Part shown: positions 17,175 through 26,179 of the stretch, piece after piece
Layout of the letters: each line of letters begins with the position of its first letter
How positions within the stretch are numbered: position 1 is the first letter of the stretch
Program-made: the position numbers and the translations under genes
Notes under the pieces: model-generated
What the model saw: the letters and a program-made list of their open reading frames with translations, nothing else
Told to the model about the DNA's origin: nothing
Databases searched by the model: none
Assembly (NCBI RefSeq): GCF_019049245.1
Contig: NZ_JAGMUK010000183.1
Span: forward strand, 1-64,000
Direction of reading: 5' to 3'
From: Streptomyces sp. AC555_RSS877
GTDB taxonomy: Bacteria; Actinomycetota; Actinomycetes; Streptomycetales; Streptomycetaceae
DNA length: 64,000 nt

Positions 17175-20084
17175 ATGGCGCCTGGGCTGCGGCAATCCCT
17201 CACCGAGTACCGTCCTCTGCTCGAACGCCATCGGGAATTGCGAGCGCTCGACTGCGCATTGACCGAGCTGCGCGAAGCGGCCGAGGGTGTGCCGCGCACG
17301 CCGTCCAGCGAACTCCTCGTCTTCGCCGGTCCGGCCGGCATGGGGAAGACCACCCTCGTCGCCGCGGCACGTGCCCGCGCCGTCGCGCACGGCTGCACGG
17401 TGCTCTCCGGCAAGGGTGGCGAGAACGAGCAGGGGCTGGCGTTCCGCGTGGTGCGCCAACTCCTGCAGCCTGCCCTGGCCACGATGGACGACACGGAGCT
17501 TCGCTCGTTCCTGGGGAGTTGGTACGACATCGTCGCGGTCGCGCTCGGCCTCGAGGCGAGCGACACCTCCCACGTGCCGGACCCGACAGGAGTGCGCGAC
17601 GGCCTCGACTGGGTCATGACCCGTCTGGCGGTGAAGAAGGCGCCCGTCGTACTGCTCGTGGACGACCTGCACTGGGCCGATGCCGAGTCCCTGAGCTGGC
17701 TCGCCTCCTTCGCGCCGCGGGCCGCCGATGTCCCCCTGCTGATCGTCGCCGCCTATCGGCCCGACGACATGCCGCCCGAGGCGCATGCCATTCGCACGGT
17801 CTTCGAACGCCACGGGAACCGCCCCCATGCCCTGGGGCCGCTGAGTGCCGACGCCGTCGCGCGGATCATCAGGGACAAGGTGGGAGAGCAGGCCGAGGAC
17901 GACTTCTGCGACGAGTGCTGGACGGTCACCAGTGGGAGCCCGTTCGAGACCGTCGAACTCGCCTTCCGGCTCGCTGAGCGGCACGTCCGGGGCATGCTGC
18001 ACGAGTTGCCCCTGATGCGAGATCTCGCAGCGGCCGTCAAGGGCCCCGGACTGCTCGATCGCCTCCAACGGCTCGGTACGGCCACCGTCCGCTACGCCTG
18101 GGCCGCTGCCGTGCTCGGCGGGTCCTTCTCACCGGAGCTCGCCGCGGACCTCGCGGTGATCGGCGTCGAGGAGGCCGCCGAGGCCACGGAGCGGCTGCGC
18201 GCGGCCCGGATCCTGGCACACGACCAGGGCCCAGGGGGCGGGCTCGAATTCGTCCACCCGCTGATCGCCACGACCATCTACCGGGCCATCCCGTCCGGCC
18301 TGCGGGTAGGTCTGCACAACGCGGCCGCGGAGGCCGTCCGCGCCGCCGGGCTCGGCCCCACCGCCGCGGCCCGGCACCTGCTGGAAGTTCCCTGTGACGG
18401 CAGGCCCGAGGCGGTGGAATGCCTGCGGGCGGCCGCCAGTGAGTACCTTCGGGCCGGGGCCCCGGAGGCGGCCCGACGTGCCCTGAGCCGAGCCCTGCGG
18501 GAGCCGCCTCCCGCTGAGGACCGGGCCGTACTCCTCCACGAACTCGCGTGCTCGACCTTTCTCATCGAACCCACGGCCACGGTCGGCTATCTCCGGGAGG
18601 CACTGACGGAGCCCGGAGTCGACCCCGACCTCCGTGCCTCCATCGTCTACCGGCTGGCCCAGGCCCTGGCCCACACCGACCGACTGGCCGAGGCCGCGAC
18701 CGTGGCGGCCGACGAGGCACGGCAGGCGACCAACCCGCGGACGCGGCTGCGGATGCAGGCCGACCACTTCGTGTGGAGCGCGTTCCGCATGGACGAGCCC
18801 GACTCTCCCGCCCGCTCCCGCCGGCTGGCACGCCTGGCCGAGAAGTTGCCCGGGCGCGGACTGGAGGAGCGCTACATCCTGGGCCTGCGGGCATGGGACG
18901 CGCTGGTGCGTGGTGAACCGCGCCGGACCGTCCTCACCTGTGCCGAGGACGCTCTGCGCGGCGGGATGAGCTGGACCGACGAGAACCGTGGCTTCGAGGT
19001 ACCCGTCTCGGTCGCTCTCACGTTCATGTACTGCGACCAGCCGCTGCGGGCCGAAGAGCTGTTCATCAAGGGCATGGCCGAGTGCGAGGGCAAGGGCTGG
19101 CGGGGCTCCCACCTGGCCGTCGGACAGACCCTCTTCGGCTACATCCGCTACCGCCGCGGCTGCCTGGCCGAGGCGGAGGAACTCGGGCGGGAGGGCCTGC
19201 GCATCGCCGACCGGGTCGAAGGCGCCGTACCCGCCCAGTGGTTCGCCATCGGCATTCTGATCCAGATCCTGCTGGCCCGCGGCCGGGCCGTCGCAGCCCG
19301 CCGCCTCGCCGACCAGTACCACTACGGCGAGGTCGTCCCGAACGCCGTCATCTATCCCGACCCGCGCACGGTGTACGCCGAACTGCTGCTGGCCGAGGGT
19401 CGGCGCTCGGAAGCCGAGTGCCTGCTGTCCGACGTCGGGGAGCGGCTGGAGGCACGGGCCTGGCGCAACCCGTCCTGGTGTGCCTGGCAGTTGGACCTGG
19501 CGTCCGCTGTCGCCCCCAGCGCCCCCGACCGGGCGGTCCGTCTCGCCGAGGACGCCGTCAAGCGGGCCCGTGACTTCGGCGCGGCGTCCGTGATCGGCCA
19601 GGCCCTGCACGTTCAGGCCGAGGTCACCGGCGGCCCCGCGGCCCTGGACCTGCACGCACAGGCCGTCCAACACCTTGAGCAGTCCCCCGCCGCCTACGAA
19701 CTGTCCCGCGCCCTGGTCGGCCACGGCGCCGCGCTGTCCCGGAACAGCCGGCTCCAGGAAGCCGCCGACCACCTCTACCGAGGCCTGGAGACAGCCGTCC
19801 ACTGCGGTGCCGAGGCCGTGGCCGCCAAGGCCAGGGAGGAACTCTCCGCCGCCGGAATGCGCCCACTCCCCCTGCGCTACAGCCAGACGGACACGCTCAC
19901 CGCCCACGAACGCCGAGCCGCCGAGATGACGGCCCAGGGCCACCCGGTGGCGGTGGTCGCGAAGGAACTGCGCCTCACCGAGCAGGGCGTACGGCAACTG
20001 CTGTCCGCCGCCTACCGCAAGGTCGGCACCGACGCCGCGGGGCTCGCCGGGGCGTTGAAGACCTTTCCGCGGCCCATGCGGTGA
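17175..20084 (+). CDS. large AAA-ATPase transcriptional regulator, LuxR (LAL)-like
   Basis: About 969 residues from ATG 17175, with AGGAAG upstream. N-terminal ATPase: Walker A GPAGMGKTT (~55) and Walker B VVLLVDDLHWAD (~160). A long helical TPR-like middle follows. At the C-terminus a helix-turn-helix of LuxR shape is present but divergent: LTAHERRAAEMTAQG, then LTEQGVRQLLSAAYRKVG, where TVxxHL of ordinary LuxR proteins is replaced by GVRQLL. Large LAL regulators often control natural-product clusters. This one sits ~160 bp downstream of the terpene synthase/P450 pair on the same strand and is a reasonable candidate regulator. Its ligand is unknown. Confidence 0.85.
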   Translation: MAPGLRQSLTEYRPLLERHRELRALDCALTELREAAEGVPRTPSSELLVFAGPAGMGKTTLVAAARARAVAHGCTVLSGKGGENEQGLAFRVVRQLLQPALATMDDTELRSFLGSWYDIVAVALGLEASDTSHVPDPTGVRDGLDWVMTRLAVKKAPVVLLVDDLHWADAESLSWLASFAPRAADVPLLIVAAYRPDDMPPEAHAIRTVFERHGNRPHALGPLSADAVARIIRDKVGEQAEDDFCDECWTVTSGSPFETVELAFRLAERHVRGMLHELPLMRDLAAAVKGPGLLDRLQRLGTATVRYAWAAAVLGGSFSPELAADLAVIGVEEAAEATERLRAARILAHDQGPGGGLEFVHPLIATTIYRAIPSGLRVGLHNAAAEAVRAAGLGPTAAARHLLEVPCDGRPEAVECLRAAASEYLRAGAPEAARRALSRALREPPPAEDRAVLLHELACSTFLIEPTATVGYLREALTEPGVDPDLRASIVYRLAQALAHTDRLAEAATVAADEARQATNPRTRLRMQADHFVWSAFRMDEPDSPARSRRLARLAEKLPGRGLEERYILGLRAWDALVRGEPRRTVLTCAEDALRGGMSWTDENRGFEVPVSVALTFMYCDQPLRAEELFIKGMAECEGKGWRGSHLAVGQTLFGYIRYRRGCLAEAEELGREGLRIADRVEGAVPAQWFAIGILIQILLARGRAVAARRLADQYHYGEVVPNAVIYPDPRTVYAELLLAEGRRSEAECLLSDVGERLEARAWRNPSWCAWQLDLASAVAPSAPDRAVRLAEDAVKRARDFGAASVIGQALHVQAEVTGGPAALDLHAQAVQHLEQSPAAYELSRALVGHGAALSRNSRLQEAADHLYRGLETAVHCGAEAVAAKAREELSAAGMRPLPLRYSQTDTLTAHERRAAEMTAQGHPVAVVAKELRLTEQGVRQLLSAAYRKVGTDAAGLAGALKTFPRPMR

Positions 20085-20120
20085 GGGGGACAGTGACGCG
20101 GACAGTGGCGAGACCAGCGG

Positions 20121-21584
20121 TTACGAGGTCCCCCGAGCCGGCACGGCCAGAACATGTCCGGCCCACGGGTCGAGGGCCACGAACAGGCCGGGACCGGTCA
20201 GTTCGTCGCCGTCGCGGTCGTACGTCCGGTCCGTGAGGAGGTCGGTCAGGCGGTGCTCGCCGCCTCGGAGGTCGACCCACGGGAGGGGAAGCCGCGCCTG
20301 GGCCGGGCGGTCGGAGTGGTTGACGACGACCACGTGGCGTGTGTCCTGGTCCGCCCAGGTCCACGCCAGCAGGTCACGGTGGGTGTCGTTGTCCGGCAGG
20401 GCCTCCGGGGTCAACGGCCGCCACTCGCCTCGGCGTACGGCGGCCGCCACCCGCGGCAGGCGGCCGTAGAACTCGCGCAGGGGCTCGTCGACCGGTTCCT
20501 GCGGTCTGCGGGAGAGGAACACCGGCGGGCGTACCCGGCGGCCCTCGAACTGGCCCTCGTGCCAGAGCGTCGCACCGGGGAGGGTCGCGACGGCGGTGGC
20601 TGCCGCCTGGCCTCGTACGCCGGGCAGGGTGGCGGCGGCCCTCGGCTCGTCGTGGTTCTCGAGGAAGCGGACGAGGCCGTGCTGGTAGGCGAGGCCAGCC
20701 CCTAGATGGGCGCGGACGGAACCGGCGTTCTCGTGGCACAGGCGGTCGTACAGCCGCTTGTCGTAGCAATGGTCGAAGCCCTGCTGCTGGAGGGCCCCTT
20801 CGAGGTCCCAGTACGCCTCAGCGACGAAGAGGAGATCCGGGTGGCGTGCGCGCACGCGCGGGATGACGTACGGCCAGAAGTCCTCGGCGGGAACCGGCCC
20901 CGCCCGGTCGCCCCACGTCCTGGCGAAGACGTCGTTCATCATCAGCATCGCCATGTCGCAGCGCACGCCGTCCGCCTGGTCGCCGATGGACACCAGTGTG
21001 TCCACGGTCGCCGAGCGCAGGTCGTCGGCGAAGGCGTTCACCTGGACCACGTCCGGCCAGGGCGGGAAGTACGGGTCACGGCCCCGGGCGTAGCTGCGGC
21101 CGCCGGCTTCGACGAAGGCGTCCGGCGCGCGGGCCAGGTCGTCCGCGGTGCCCTGGATCAGGCGGTCGGGGTGGGCCGTGAGCCAGGGATGGTCGGGGGC
21201 CACGTGGTTGGGGACGTGGTCGAGGATCAGTCGGAGGCCGCGGGCGGCCAGTCGGTCGCGGGCGGTGGCCAGGCCCTCCGGGCCGCCGAGGGAGGCGTCG
21301 ACGACGTAGTTCCGTACGCAATACGGCGATCCGGCGATGTCCGCCTCGGTGACGTCGGGCAGCGCCTCGCGGAACGACGCCAGCAGGGTCTCGTCCCGCA
21401 GGGCGATGGCGAGGCCGGCCGGGCTGCGCTCCCAGACGCCCATCAGCCAGACGGTGTCGATGCCGGGCCGCGCGATCTCGTCCCAGACCTGGTCCGGCAC
21501 CTCGCCCAGCGTGATGCGGCGCCCGTGGCGTTCACTCAACTCGCCCAGCCAGACGAGGGTGTTGATCTCGAGGATCACGGTCAT
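20121..21584 (-). CDS. GH13 alpha-amylase-family glycoside hydrolase
   Basis: 487 residues from ATG 21584, with AGGAGGAA upstream; the longer open frame covers a tandem repeat and is not used. Family landmarks in order are HVPNHVAPDHPW, GVRCDMAML with the nucleophile Asp (~210), LLFVAEAYWD with the acid/base Glu (~256), and FLENHDEPRA with the third Asp (~312). All three catalytic carboxylates are present. No signal peptide is visible, so it probably acts in the cytoplasm on maltooligosaccharide, trehalose or glycogen-type glucans. Its shortness compared with many GH13 enzymes suggests lack of accessory domains. It is convergent with the LuxR-like gene. Confidence 0.85.
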   Translation of the reverse strand: MTVILEINTLVWLGELSERHGRRITLGEVPDQVWDEIARPGIDTVWLMGVWERSPAGLAIALRDETLLASFREALPDVTEADIAGSPYCVRNYVVDASLGGPEGLATARDRLAARGLRLILDHVPNHVAPDHPWLTAHPDRLIQGTADDLARAPDAFVEAGGRSYARGRDPYFPPWPDVVQVNAFADDLRSATVDTLVSIGDQADGVRCDMAMLMMNDVFARTWGDRAGPVPAEDFWPYVIPRVRARHPDLLFVAEAYWDLEGALQQQGFDHCYDKRLYDRLCHENAGSVRAHLGAGLAYQHGLVRFLENHDEPRAAATLPGVRGQAAATAVATLPGATLWHEGQFEGRRVRPPVFLSRRPQEPVDEPLREFYGRLPRVAAAVRRGEWRPLTPEALPDNDTHRDLLAWTWADQDTRHVVVVNHSDRPAQARLPLPWVDLRGGEHRLTDLLTDRTYDRDGDELTGPGLFVALDPWAGHVLAVPARGTS

Positions 21585-21741
21585 GACAGGGGTTCCTCCT
21601 CCCGGGTCCTTCGAGGGCGGTAGGGACGCGCGGCCGCCGTCGCTGTGCCATGTGTCGCATCGCCACGGGTAAGCGGGTGAGCGTGCGGGTGCCACGCCGT
21701 TGTCGGCCCTCCGCGAGCCGACCCGCCCGACCCGTCCGGAC

Positions 21742-21813
21742 TCGGGCGGGTCGGGCGGGTCGGGCGGGTCGGACAGGTCGGGCGGGTCGGACAGGTCGGG
21801 CGGGTCGGACAGG
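21742..21813. repeat. eight 9-bp tandem units upstream of the GH13 gene
   Basis: Units TCGGGCGGG (A) and TCGGACAGG (B) are arranged A-A-A-B-A-B-A-B without spacers across 72 bp. They lie between the pyc stop and the GH13 start, about 160 bp upstream of the GH13 ATG. The pattern suggests slippage first of a 9-bp and then of an 18-bp unit. Copy number probably varies between strains; a role as a regulator-binding array is possible but unsupported. Confidence 0.92.
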
Positions 21814-21854
21814 GCCGCAATCACACGCGGGGCCCACGGTGGCTGCTCCCGTGG

Positions 21855-24800
21855 TCAGGCGATCTCCACCAGCAGATCGCCACCCTCCACCTGCTGGATC
21901 TTGTTGATGGCCAGCCGGGACACCCGTCCGGCCTTCGTGGCGGTGATCGTGGCCTCCATCTTCATCGCCTCGATCGTGGCCACCGTGGCACCGGCCGCCA
22001 CCTCGTCGCCCTCGGCGACCGCGAGCGTCACCACCCCGGCGAACGGCGCGGGGACGTGGCCCTGGTTGGAACGGTCGGCCTTCTCGGTCACGGGCACGTC
22101 GGAGGACGCGGCGGTGTCGCGGACCTGGATCGGCCGGAGCTGGCCGTTGAGCGCGGACATCACGGTTCGCATACCGCGCTCGTCGGCCTCGCCCACGGCT
22201 TCCAGCTCGATGAGGAGCCGCACGCCGGTCTCCAGGTCGACGGCGTACTCCTTGCCGGGCCTGATGCCGTAGAAGAAGTCCTTGCTGTCCAGCACGCTGG
22301 TGTCGCCGAAGCTCTGGCGGTGCGCCTCGAACTCGCGGGTCGGCCCGGGGAACAGCAGCCGGTTGAGCGTCGCACGCCGTTCCTTCTCCAGTCCCGTACG
22401 GTCCTCGGGCGTCAGCGCCTGCACGGGCTTGGCCTCGGCGCGGCCCTGGAGCGCCCGGGTGCGGAACGGTTCCGGCCAGCCGCCGGGCGGGGTGCCGAGC
22501 TCGCCGCGCAGGAAGCCGATGACCGAGTCGGGGATGTCGAACCGGTCCGGCGTCTCCTCGAACTCGGCGGGCGTCACCCCGGCGCCGACCAGGTGCAGGG
22601 CGAGGTCGCCGACCACCTTGGACGACGGGGTGACCTTCACCAGGTGGCCGAGGATGCGGTCGGCGGCGGCGTACATCGCCTCGATGTCCTCGAACCGGTC
22701 GCCGAGGCCCAGCGCGACGGCCTGGGTGCGCAGGTTGGACAGCTGCCCGCCGGGGATCTCGTGGTCGTAGACGCGTCCGGTCGGCGAGGCCAGGCCCGCC
22801 TCGAACGGGGCGTAGATCTTGCGGACGCTCTCCCAGTACGGCTCCAGGTCGCCGACGGCCCGCAGGTCCAGGCCGGTCGGCCGTTCGGAGTAGTCGGTCG
22901 CCGCGACGATCGCCGACAGGGACGGCTGCGAGGTGGTGCCGGCCATGGACGCGACCGCCCCGTCCACCGCGTCCGCGCCGGCCTGGATCGCGGCGAGGTA
23001 GGTGGCGAGCTGGCCGCCCGCCGTGTCGTGGGTGTGCAGGTGGACCGGCAGGTCGAACTCGCGGCGCAGGGCCGAGACCAGCTTCGCGGCGGCCGGTGCG
23101 CGCAGCAGGCCGGCCATGTCCTTGACGGCGATGACGTGGGCGCCCGCGGCCACGATCTGCTCGGCCAGGCGGAGGTAGTAGTCGAGGGTGTACAGCCGCT
23201 CGTTCGGGTCGGACAGGTCGCTGGTGTAGCACAGGGCGACCTCGGCGACGGCGGTCCCGGTCGCCCGTACGGCGTCGATCGCGGGCCTCATCTGGCTTAC
23301 GTCGTTGAGCGCGTCGAAGATGCGGAAGATGTCGATGCCCGTCGCCGCGGCCTCCTGTACGAAGGCGTCGGTCACCTCGGTCGGGTACGGCGTGTAGCCC
23401 ACGGTGTTGCGGCCGCGCAGCAGCATCTGCAGGCAGATGTTCGGCACGGCCTCGCGCAGGGCGGCCAGGCGCTCCCAGGGGTCCTCGGCGAGGAAGCGCA
23501 GCGCGACGTCGTAGGTGGCGCCGCCCCAGCACTCCAGGGACAGCAGCTCGGGCAGGGTGCGGGCCACGACCGGGGCGACGGCGAGCAGGTCCTTGGTGCG
23601 GACCCGGGTCGCGAGCAGTGACTGGTGGGCGTCGCGGAAGGTGGTGTCGGTGACGCCGATGGTCGCCGACTCGCGCAGCCGGCGGGCGAACCCCTCGGGG
23701 CCGAGCTCGGTGAGCTGCTGCTTGGAGCCGGCGGGCGGCTCGGAGTCGGCGAGCCGCGGCAGCTTGGTGGTGGGGTCGATCAGGTCGGGCCGCTCGCCGT
23801 GCGGCTTGTTCACCGTCACGTCGGCGAGGTAGGTGAGCAGCTTGGTGCCGCGGTCGGCGGAGTGGCGTGCGGTGAGCAGATGCGGCCGCTGCTCGATGAA
23901 CGACGTGGTGACGTGGCCCGCCTGGAAGTCCGGGTCGTCGAGGACCGCCTGCAGGAACGGGATGTTCGTGGCGACCCCGCGGATGCGGAACTCGGCCACG
24001 GCACGTCGGGCCCGCCGGACCGCGGTCGTGAAGTCCCGGCCTCGGCAGGTGAGCTTGACCAGCATGGAGTCGAAGTGCGCGCTGATCTCCGTACCGGCGT
24101 GGGTGGTGCCGCCGTCCAGGCGGATGCCCGAGCCGCCGGGCGAGCGGTAGGCGCTGATCCGGCCGGTGTCCGGGCGGAAGCCGTTGGCGGGGTCCTCGGT
24201 GGTGATACGGCACTGCAGGGCGGCGCCGCGCAGGGTGACGGTCTCCTGGGAGAGGCCGAGGTCGGCGAGGGTCTCGCCGGCGGCGATGCGCAGCTGCGCC
24301 TGGACCAGGTCGACGTCGGTGACCTCCTCGGTCACCGTGTGCTCGACCTGGATGCGCGGGTTCATCTCGATGAAGACGTGGTTGCCGTCGCGGTCGAGCA
24401 GGAACTCCACGGTGCCCGCGTTGCGGTAGCCGATCTCGCGGGCGAACCGCACCGCGTCGGCGCAGATCTGCTCGCGCAGCGCCGGGTCGAGGTTGGGCGC
24501 GGGCGCCAGCTCGATGACCTTCTGGTGGCGGCGCTGCACGGAACAGTCGCGCTCGAAGAGGTGGATGACGTTGCCCTGCCCGTCGGCGAGGATCTGCACC
24601 TCGATGTGACGGGGTTCGACGACGGCCTTCTCCAGGAAGACGGTGGCGTCGCCGAACGCGGACGCCGCCTCGCGCGCCGCCGCCTCGATGGACTCGCGCA
24701 GCTGGGCGGGTTCCTGGACGCGGCGCATGCCGCGCCCGCCGCCGCCCGCGACCGCCTTCACGAACAGGGGGAAGCCGATGTCCTCGGCGGCCCGTACCAG

Positions 24801-25229
24801 TTCGTCCACGTCGGCGGAGGGCTCCGAGGAGCCCAGCACCGGTACGCCGGCCGCGCGGGCGGCGGCCACCGCACGGGCCTTGTTGCCCGTCAGCTCCAGG
24901 ATCTGCGCGCTCGGCCCCACGAAGGTGATGCCCGCCTCCTCGCAGGCCCGCGCCAGTTCCGGGTTCTCGGACAGGAACCCGTAGCCCGGGTAGACGGCGT
25001 CGGCACCGGCCAGCCGGGCCGCGCGGATGATCTCCTCGACGGAGAGGTAGGCCCGTACCGGGTGCCCCGGCTCGCCGATCTCGTAGGCCTCGTCGGCCTT
25101 CATCCGGTGCAGCGAGTTGCGGTCCTCGTGCGGGAAGACGGCGACGGTCCTCGCACCCAGCTCATAGCCGGCGCGGAAGGCGCGAATCGCGATCTCGCCT
25201 CGGTTGGCGACCAGTACCTTGCGGAGCAT
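21855..25229 (-). CDS. pyc: pyruvate carboxylase
   Basis: 1124 residues from ATG 25229 (MLRKVLVANRGEIAIR), the full single-chain form. The biotin carboxylase domain covers ~1-450 (PGYGFLSEN, KAVAGGGGRGMR, ERDCSVQRRHQK, FIEMNPRIQVEHTVTE). The carboxyltransferase barrel is ~520-800 (DTTFRDAHQSLLATR, VIAVKDMAGLL, HLHTHDTAGGQ). A conserved carboxylase/PYC_OADA domain follows. The C-terminal biotinyl domain has EAMKM with the biotinylated Lys ~1090. It makes oxaloacetate from pyruvate, bicarbonate and ATP in anaplerosis. Upstream is ~110 bp of intergenic DNA; it seems monocistronic. Confidence 0.97.
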   Translation of the reverse strand: MLRKVLVANRGEIAIRAFRAGYELGARTVAVFPHEDRNSLHRMKADEAYEIGEPGHPVRAYLSVEEIIRAARLAGADAVYPGYGFLSENPELARACEEAGITFVGPSAQILELTGNKARAVAAARAAGVPVLGSSEPSADVDELVRAAEDIGFPLFVKAVAGGGGRGMRRVQEPAQLRESIEAAAREAASAFGDATVFLEKAVVEPRHIEVQILADGQGNVIHLFERDCSVQRRHQKVIELAPAPNLDPALREQICADAVRFAREIGYRNAGTVEFLLDRDGNHVFIEMNPRIQVEHTVTEEVTDVDLVQAQLRIAAGETLADLGLSQETVTLRGAALQCRITTEDPANGFRPDTGRISAYRSPGGSGIRLDGGTTHAGTEISAHFDSMLVKLTCRGRDFTTAVRRARRAVAEFRIRGVATNIPFLQAVLDDPDFQAGHVTTSFIEQRPHLLTARHSADRGTKLLTYLADVTVNKPHGERPDLIDPTTKLPRLADSEPPAGSKQQLTELGPEGFARRLRESATIGVTDTTFRDAHQSLLATRVRTKDLLAVAPVVARTLPELLSLECWGGATYDVALRFLAEDPWERLAALREAVPNICLQMLLRGRNTVGYTPYPTEVTDAFVQEAAATGIDIFRIFDALNDVSQMRPAIDAVRATGTAVAEVALCYTSDLSDPNERLYTLDYYLRLAEQIVAAGAHVIAVKDMAGLLRAPAAAKLVSALRREFDLPVHLHTHDTAGGQLATYLAAIQAGADAVDGAVASMAGTTSQPSLSAIVAATDYSERPTGLDLRAVGDLEPYWESVRKIYAPFEAGLASPTGRVYDHEIPGGQLSNLRTQAVALGLGDRFEDIEAMYAAADRILGHLVKVTPSSKVVGDLALHLVGAGVTPAEFEETPDRFDIPDSVIGFLRGELGTPPGGWPEPFRTRALQGRAEAKPVQALTPEDRTGLEKERRATLNRLLFPGPTREFEAHRQSFGDTSVLDSKDFFYGIRPGKEYAVDLETGVRLLIELEAVGEADERGMRTVMSALNGQLRPIQVRDTAASSDVPVTEKADRSNQGHVPAPFAGVVTLAVAEGDEVAAGATVATIEAMKMEATITATKAGRVSRLAINKIQQVEGGDLLVEIA

Positions 25230-25341
25230 CCCGGATCCCTTCGAACTGCCGGTGAGACTCACCATGCTCGCGGCAATGGCCCCGCCCTGCCATGAGAGCC
25301 AGGTCACGTGGGGGTGTCGGTTTCGGGATACTGTGCGCCGG

Positions 25342-26157
25342 TCACTCCGGTGACGGTGCCGAGAGCATCCTGGTGAACGGGGTCAGCGGGCGCTCCTGAC
25401 GTTCGCCGTCGACGGTGATGTCGACCGCCTCGTTGAAGAAGGCGAGGAGGTCCCTGACGGCGCCCACGGCGGGCAGCGGGTCCGGGTAGCTCCAGACGAG
25501 GTTCGGCGGCACGTCGGCGCCGGCCCGCCACGACCAGTACCCGGCGGTGCCCTTGTAGGGGCAGCCGGTGCTGTGGTCGGTGGGCTCGAGCAGGTCGAGG
25601 CGGACGTCCTCGCGCGGGATGTAGTACCGCGTGGGCAGACCGGTCTCGAAGAGCAGGACCGGGCGGCGGGTGTCCGCGACGACAGTGCCGTCGATCTCGA
25701 CCACGACATGCCGGCTGCTGGGGATCGCGTCCACCCGTTTGTGCGGGTCGCGGGGGTGGATGAAGATCTCCTCCTCTTCCTCGTACCAGTGGTCGAGGCC
25801 CCGGCCGACGCGCCGGAACCACTCGAAGGCGATGTGGTCGGCGAGGTCGGCGGCGGGGAAGCTCCAGGCCGCGTTCTCCACGGTCTTACCGTCGGCTTCG
25901 AGGTCGTAGAAGATCCGCGAGCCGGTGTGCGTTCCCGTCGGGGGGTTCTTCGCGGGGCGGAGCAGGTCCTCGCGGACCTCTTCGCGGGGGAAGGCGTACA
26001 GCGGGACGGGGACGTCGGGTTCCCAGACGAGGACGGGGTGCCGGCTGTCGACGACCGTCACCTCGCCCTTGCGGCCGCGGACCCAGCGTGCGCTGGGCTC
26101 CCACAGGAGGCCTTCCGGCGTGGTCCGGACGGCCCGGGCGGTGGGGAATGTGCTCAT
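25342..26157 (-). CDS. protein with two DUF427 domains
   Basis: 271 residues. Two similar halves each contain the DUF427 pattern: RHPVLVWEPDVPVPLYAFPREEVREDLL with SRIFYDLEADG in the first, and RRPVLLFETGLPTRYYIPREDVRLDLLEP with CPYKGTAGYWS in the second. DUF427 proteins are small beta-rich cytoplasmic proteins of unknown activity. An AAAGGAG ribosome-binding site precedes ATG 26157. It lies 22 bp after the aminotransferase gene, so it is the third member of a P450/aminotransferase/DUF427 operon. Confidence 0.88.
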   Translation of the reverse strand: MSTFPTARAVRTTPEGLLWEPSARWVRGRKGEVTVVDSRHPVLVWEPDVPVPLYAFPREEVREDLLRPAKNPPTGTHTGSRIFYDLEADGKTVENAAWSFPAADLADHIAFEWFRRVGRGLDHWYEEEEEIFIHPRDPHKRVDAIPSSRHVVVEIDGTVVADTRRPVLLFETGLPTRYYIPREDVRLDLLEPTDHSTGCPYKGTAGYWSWRAGADVPPNLVWSYPDPLPAVGAVRDLLAFFNEAVDITVDGERQERPLTPFTRMLSAPSPE

Positions 26158-26179
26158 GACCTGCTCTCCTTTCAGCGGC

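Noticed and set aside
21742..21813. CRISPR-like array
   Set aside because: Units are 9 bp and contiguous, without spacers, and there are no cas genes.
21532..24213. 893-codon minus-strand frame inside pyc
   Set aside because: Out-of-frame shadow of pyruvate carboxylase, which has all its motifs in the other frame.
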